Below are positions 61,163 through 64,000 of a stretch of DNA of 64,000 nucleotides, piece by piece. Position 1 is the first letter of the stretch; the number at the start of each line of letters is the position of its first letter. The position numbers were made by a program, and so were the translations under genes. Under the pieces are notes generated by a model. The model was not told the DNA's origin, did no database searches, and was given only the letters and a program-made list of their open reading frames with translations. Location: the NCBI GenBank assembly GCA_028278525.1, contig JANQEE010000041.1, positions 186,001 to 250,000 of the forward strand. The letters are read 5' to 3'. The DNA comes from Minwuiaceae bacterium (GTDB taxonomy: Bacteria > Pseudomonadota > Alphaproteobacteria > Minwuiales > Minwuiaceae).

Positions 61163-61405
61163 AGCTGAAATCCTCGACTGACTAATGGTCGGACTGGGAC
61201 CCTCCGACGGTGAACCATTAGGCCAGATTGCGGCTAAGACGCCGTTAAGATGTTTGGTTAACGCCGCTGTTTTCCTTGCAAAATTATGGTTAACGGCACG
61301 TTCACCATAATTCTCCGGATCGGACGCCTGCAGGGCCAGCCCGGGCACCATTTGTCACAGATTGATTGCCGGATGTGACGGCGCGACGTTGTTACGGTCC
61401 AGCCG
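61163..61405. promoter_or_regulatory. Divergent region between the SBBP gene and the DUF481 gene
   Basis: A 243-base gene-free stretch that carries both promoters by position. It contains GTTAAC-type short palindromes but no sigma-54 GG-N10-GC box on the minus strand, in contrast to the flagellins. Confidence 0.4.
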
Positions 61406-62449
61406 ATGCGGCGTGGGATTCTCCCCCGGAACGGTCGGCTAACTCGCCGTGGCGTGCGAGGCGCCTTGACGATGCTGGTGTTTGCCGGCCTCTCAAGTCC
61501 AGTAGCGCTGCACGCACAGGCGTTTTCTCAGCAAACGGCAAATCTGATCGTCAGCGCCGATCAGGCCGGCGACGATGCGCAGATCCGGGCGATTGTGACC
61601 GCCGCGATTGCGAAGCGGCCGGAGACTGTCCGCGCCATCGTCCGCGAGGCACTGCGGCTCGCCCCCAACCATCAGGTCGATGTCGTCGCGGGCGCGGCTG
61701 CTGCTTTTCCGGCGTTTGAACGGGAAATCGCGGCCGCGGCCAAATCAGGATCGCCGGTTTCGGTCGAGGAGACCGAAAACGCCTCCCTCACGGCGCCGTC
61801 GGCCGTTGAGTGGACGGGAGAGGCGGAACTTGGCGGGAGCCGGGCCACGGGAAACAGCGATAACGAGCGCGTCGACGCCACGCTGAAAGTGGAAAACAAG
61901 ATCGACCGCTGGGGCAACGAGTTCGACCTCTCGTTCAACTTCGCCCGGGAGGACCGGGAGACCAGTGCCCAGAAGTTCCGGACGCGATGGCAGACGAACT
62001 ACGACCTGACCGACAGGGTCTACGCATTTGGCGTCCTGCTATACGAAGACGACAAATTCAGCGGATTCGACTACGAAATTACTGAAGGTGCCGGTCTCGG
62101 TTGGCGTGTCTTCGACGAAGAGACCTTGGCATGGAGCCTGGAAGCGGGCCCCGGCGGTCGGCACAGCAAGGAGGAAGAAAGCGGGAAGGTGGAAAACGAG
62201 GCAGTGGGACGCTTCCGGTCGAAGTTCTTCTGGAAACTATCCGACAGTGCCGAATTGACGAACGACACGACGTTCACCTTCAGCGCCGCCCGGCTGGTCA
62301 GTGCCGATACTATTGCACTGACGACGACCATTATCGGGCCGTTGCTTGGGCGGCTCTCGCTGGAAGTCACCCACGACTCCAATCCACCCGACGAGGAAAC
62401 GGAGAAGCTGAACACCCTGACCAAGGCGTCGTTGGTCTATCGGTTCTGA
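61406..62449 (+). CDS. DUF481-family outer-membrane protein
   Basis: A 347-residue protein with a Sec signal peptide (basic N-terminus, hydrophobic core to about residue 33, AHAQ-like LHAQAF cleavage region). The mature part has an alpha-helical stretch (AIVTAAIAKRPETVRAIVREAL) and then a beta-barrel with alternating strands (GEAELGGSRATGNSDNE, FDLSFNFAREDRET, AWSLEAGPGGRHS) that matches DUF481, the putative salt-induced outer-membrane protein family. The C-terminus ends in YRF, with the terminal aromatic expected of outer-membrane barrels. Function is unknown. Confidence 0.82.
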   Translation: MRRGILPRNGRLTRRGVRGALTMLVFAGLSSPVALHAQAFSQQTANLIVSADQAGDDAQIRAIVTAAIAKRPETVRAIVREALRLAPNHQVDVVAGAAAAFPAFEREIAAAAKSGSPVSVEETENASLTAPSAVEWTGEAELGGSRATGNSDNERVDATLKVENKIDRWGNEFDLSFNFAREDRETSAQKFRTRWQTNYDLTDRVYAFGVLLYEDDKFSGFDYEITEGAGLGWRVFDEETLAWSLEAGPGGRHSKEEESGKVENEAVGRFRSKFFWKLSDSAELTNDTTFTFSAARLVSADTIALTTTIIGPLLGRLSLEVTHDSNPPDEETEKLNTLTKASLVYRF

Positions 62450-62472
62450 TGTTCCGGTGGCTGATGACGGTG

Positions 62473-63693
62473 TTAAAAAATCCGGCTCAAAAGCTCCGCC
62501 GCGAGAAAACCGGTGCTGACCGTGAAGCCGAGCAATGGCACGGCGATGGGCACCGCGAAGGCGGTACTTTCTGCCGGCCTGCGCACTTTAAGGGCGACCA
62601 GCGCCAGATTGACCAGCGCGAAGATTGTCAATGTCACCATGGACGTGGCCTCCGCCAGCGGGCCCACCGTCCAAGGCAGCGCCAGGCACAGTGCCGTGCC
62701 GGCAACCACCAAGGTCGCGCGGATTGGCGTCCGGGTGCGTGGGTTCACGACAGCCAGGGCAGGCGGCAATTCGCCCTGATCGCTCAGGCCGAAGAGGATT
62801 CTTGAGGCCATGATGATCTGGATCAGGGCGCCGTTCAGCATGGCGAGGATTGCAACGATCCCGATGCCAATTCCGCTTTCACCGGTCGCATGGCGGTAAA
62901 GCAGGGAGAGAGGGGCGTCGCTTTCCGCCAGTCGGGCGGGATCGATAGATAACGCGGCCGCGACGGCGACCAGAAGATAGATCGACGTCGTGATTACCAA
63001 TGTGGTGATAATCGCAATCGGAATGGCGCGGTGCGGGTTCTTTACCTCCTCCGCCACGTTGACCATGTCCTCGAAACCGATGAAGGCATAGAAGGCCAGG
63101 AACGATCCGGCGAAGATGCCGCTCCATGCCTGTGACGAGAAGGGCGGTATTAGTTCCGCCCACCTGGCGGGCAGGTCCGCGATGCTGCCGCGCGTTGCCC
63201 AGACGACGACCAGCAGGCCGCCGATCTCGACGACGGTGAGCAATGCGGCGGCGGAAACCGACTCGGTTATGCCCCAGGCGGCAATGGTGGCCAGAGTCAG
63301 GATCAGCAAGGTCACGGCGACGACGCGTGGAACCGGCACCAGTTCTTGAACGTATCCGACGAAACCGTTGACAATGGTGGCGGACGACACCGTGCCCGCC
63401 AACACCACCAGAAGCCCGACGGCAAGCGCCATGCGCCGGGAGCCCAGGCCTTCGCGCACATAGACTGCTTCGCCGGCACTCCTCGGGAACCGCGACGACA
63501 GCTCGGCGAATGAGAAAGCGGAGAAGGCGACGAGCAGCGCCGAGACCAGAAAAGCCACCGGCGCATACATCCCCGCCGCGCCGGCGACGGCGCCGGTCAG
63601 GGCGTATATTCCCGCGCCTACCGTGGTGCCGAGCCCATAAAAGATCAGCATGGGCAACGAGAGGCTGCGTTTCAGGCGGTTAGGCTCCGGCAT
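62473..63693 (-). CDS. APC-superfamily amino acid permease
   Basis: A 406-residue inner-membrane transporter with about 12 spans. The TM1 motif LIFYGLGTTVGAGIYALTG (GxGIGaGIF-like) and SFAELSSRFPRSAGEAVYV are typical of the cationic amino acid/APC group. The FYAFIGFEDMVNVAEEVKNPHRAIP loop between TM6 and TM7 is also diagnostic. It is a probable H+-coupled amino acid importer. The start at 63693 (MPEPNRLK) is chosen; the frame extends 6 codons to 63711 with neither showing a strong SD. Confidence 0.88.
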   Translation of the reverse strand: MPEPNRLKRSLSLPMLIFYGLGTTVGAGIYALTGAVAGAAGMYAPVAFLVSALLVAFSAFSFAELSSRFPRSAGEAVYVREGLGSRRMALAVGLLVVLAGTVSSATIVNGFVGYVQELVPVPRVVAVTLLILTLATIAAWGITESVSAAALLTVVEIGGLLVVVWATRGSIADLPARWAELIPPFSSQAWSGIFAGSFLAFYAFIGFEDMVNVAEEVKNPHRAIPIAIITTLVITTSIYLLVAVAAALSIDPARLAESDAPLSLLYRHATGESGIGIGIVAILAMLNGALIQIIMASRILFGLSDQGELPPALAVVNPRTRTPIRATLVVAGTALCLALPWTVGPLAEATSMVTLTIFALVNLALVALKVRRPAESTAFAVPIAVPLLGFTVSTGFLAAELLSRIF

Positions 63694-63768
63694 GGCGCGG
63701 CAGCATGGCACGGCTGGAGCGCGGATGCGATCCCAGCCTGTTGCGTCTTTTGGGCCGTTGGGCGGCCG

Positions 63769-63987
63769 TTAGATGACTTGGTTCACCGCCAGCGGTGTCG
63801 CCGACTGGGTCGTACCGTATTGGCCCGTCGTCGCCGATTGCAGCGCGGCGTTGCGGCCATAGCCGTTTACCGGGTTCTTGCGCTTATGCACTTCCTCTGC
63901 CACGGCCTGGACCATGCTTTCGGTGACCGATTTGACGACGATCAGCCGCCGGGCATGCTCGTCCATGATCTCCCGAAAATTGGCCAT
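63769..63987 (-). CDS. Small hypothetical protein
   Basis: A 72-residue soluble protein. The N-terminal half is helical (MDEHARRLIVVKSVTESMVQAVAEEVHKR) and the C-terminal half is low-complexity, rich in Thr, Ser and Gln (QSATTGQYGTTQSATPLAVNQVI). No motif can be named. It starts 13 bases from the window end, so its promoter is outside. An origin as a flagellar accessory is possible from the island's composition but not shown. Confidence 0.55.
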   Translation of the reverse strand: MANFREIMDEHARRLIVVKSVTESMVQAVAEEVHKRKNPVNGYGRNAALQSATTGQYGTTQSATPLAVNQVI

Positions 63988-64000
63988 GGTGGTCTTCAGG

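Noticed and set aside
1..64000. CRISPR array, tRNA/rRNA genes, insertion sequences or prophage genes
   Set aside because: No regularly spaced direct repeats, no cloverleaf or conserved rRNA segment, and no transposase, integrase or capsid frame was seen.

Overview
The window is high-GC, densely packed bacterial DNA. It suggests a free-living, flagellated alphaproteobacterium, most likely Rhodospirillales-like. The grounds are the alphaproteobacterial flagellin regulators FlbT and FlaF, short 272-276 residue flagellins behind sigma-54 promoters, a DUF2336 protein, an LdtR-like MarR regulator and FlmG-like TPR glycosyltransferases. I found no rRNA, tRNA, CRISPR array, insertion sequence, prophage or plasmid gene.

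Positions 1-31,000 are mainly metabolism and transport. They hold a DUF3047 tail, DMT, MATE, AbrB-type and MFS transporters, a 2-hydroxyacid dehydrogenase, an orphan HigA antitoxin, an orphan NarL-type response regulator and a soluble PAS histidine kinase beside a DUF2336 protein. A six-gene catabolic operon on the minus strand (7473-13800) encodes a DUF3237 protein, an Ldh-family dehydrogenase, an HpaI-type aldolase, an amidohydrolase, an ADP-forming acyl-CoA synthetase and a threonine aldolase. Two overlapping palindromes precede it. Also here are an unpaired acyl-CoA carboxylase beta subunit, nadK, moaA, an acyltransferase next to a histidine-rich membrane protein, and a ThDP enzyme with an alpha/beta hydrolase.

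Positions 30,000-58,400 form one large flagellin and flagellin-glycosylation island. The complete pseudaminic acid set is present: pseB (56116), pseC (32731), pseF (35027), pseG (38033), pseH (46078) and pseI (46515). Interleaved is a second set: a divergent NeuB-family synthase, a Gfo/Idh/MocA dehydrogenase, a class III aminotransferase, a FemAB-like acyltransferase, a methyltransferase and an FAD oxidoreductase. These could build a second nonulosonic-acid-like sugar. Two TPR-glycosyltransferase paralogues resemble Caulobacter FlmG and are candidate flagellin glycosyltransferases. Next come flbT-flaF and a decoration module (TylF-like methyltransferase, PhyH dioxygenase, methyltransferase, MBL hydrolase). 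After that are two flagellin-flaG units in tandem at an exact 1753-bp offset, pseB and a third flagellin. Each flagellin has a textbook sigma-54 promoter. The two duplicated copies also carry repeated 15-bp palindromes (CGGCAA-N3-TTGCCG, probable FlbD-type activator sites) and a conserved two-hairpin 5' leader that may be the FlbT target.

The end of the window holds an 891-residue beta-propeller-repeat protein on the minus strand, a DUF481 outer-membrane protein, an APC permease and a small unknown protein.

The most unusual content is the doubled nonulosonic-acid and FlmG-like machinery, the glutaminase-dead asparagine-synthetase homologue beside a degenerate SpsF-like cytidylyltransferase, and the layered cis-regulation of the duplicated flagellins.
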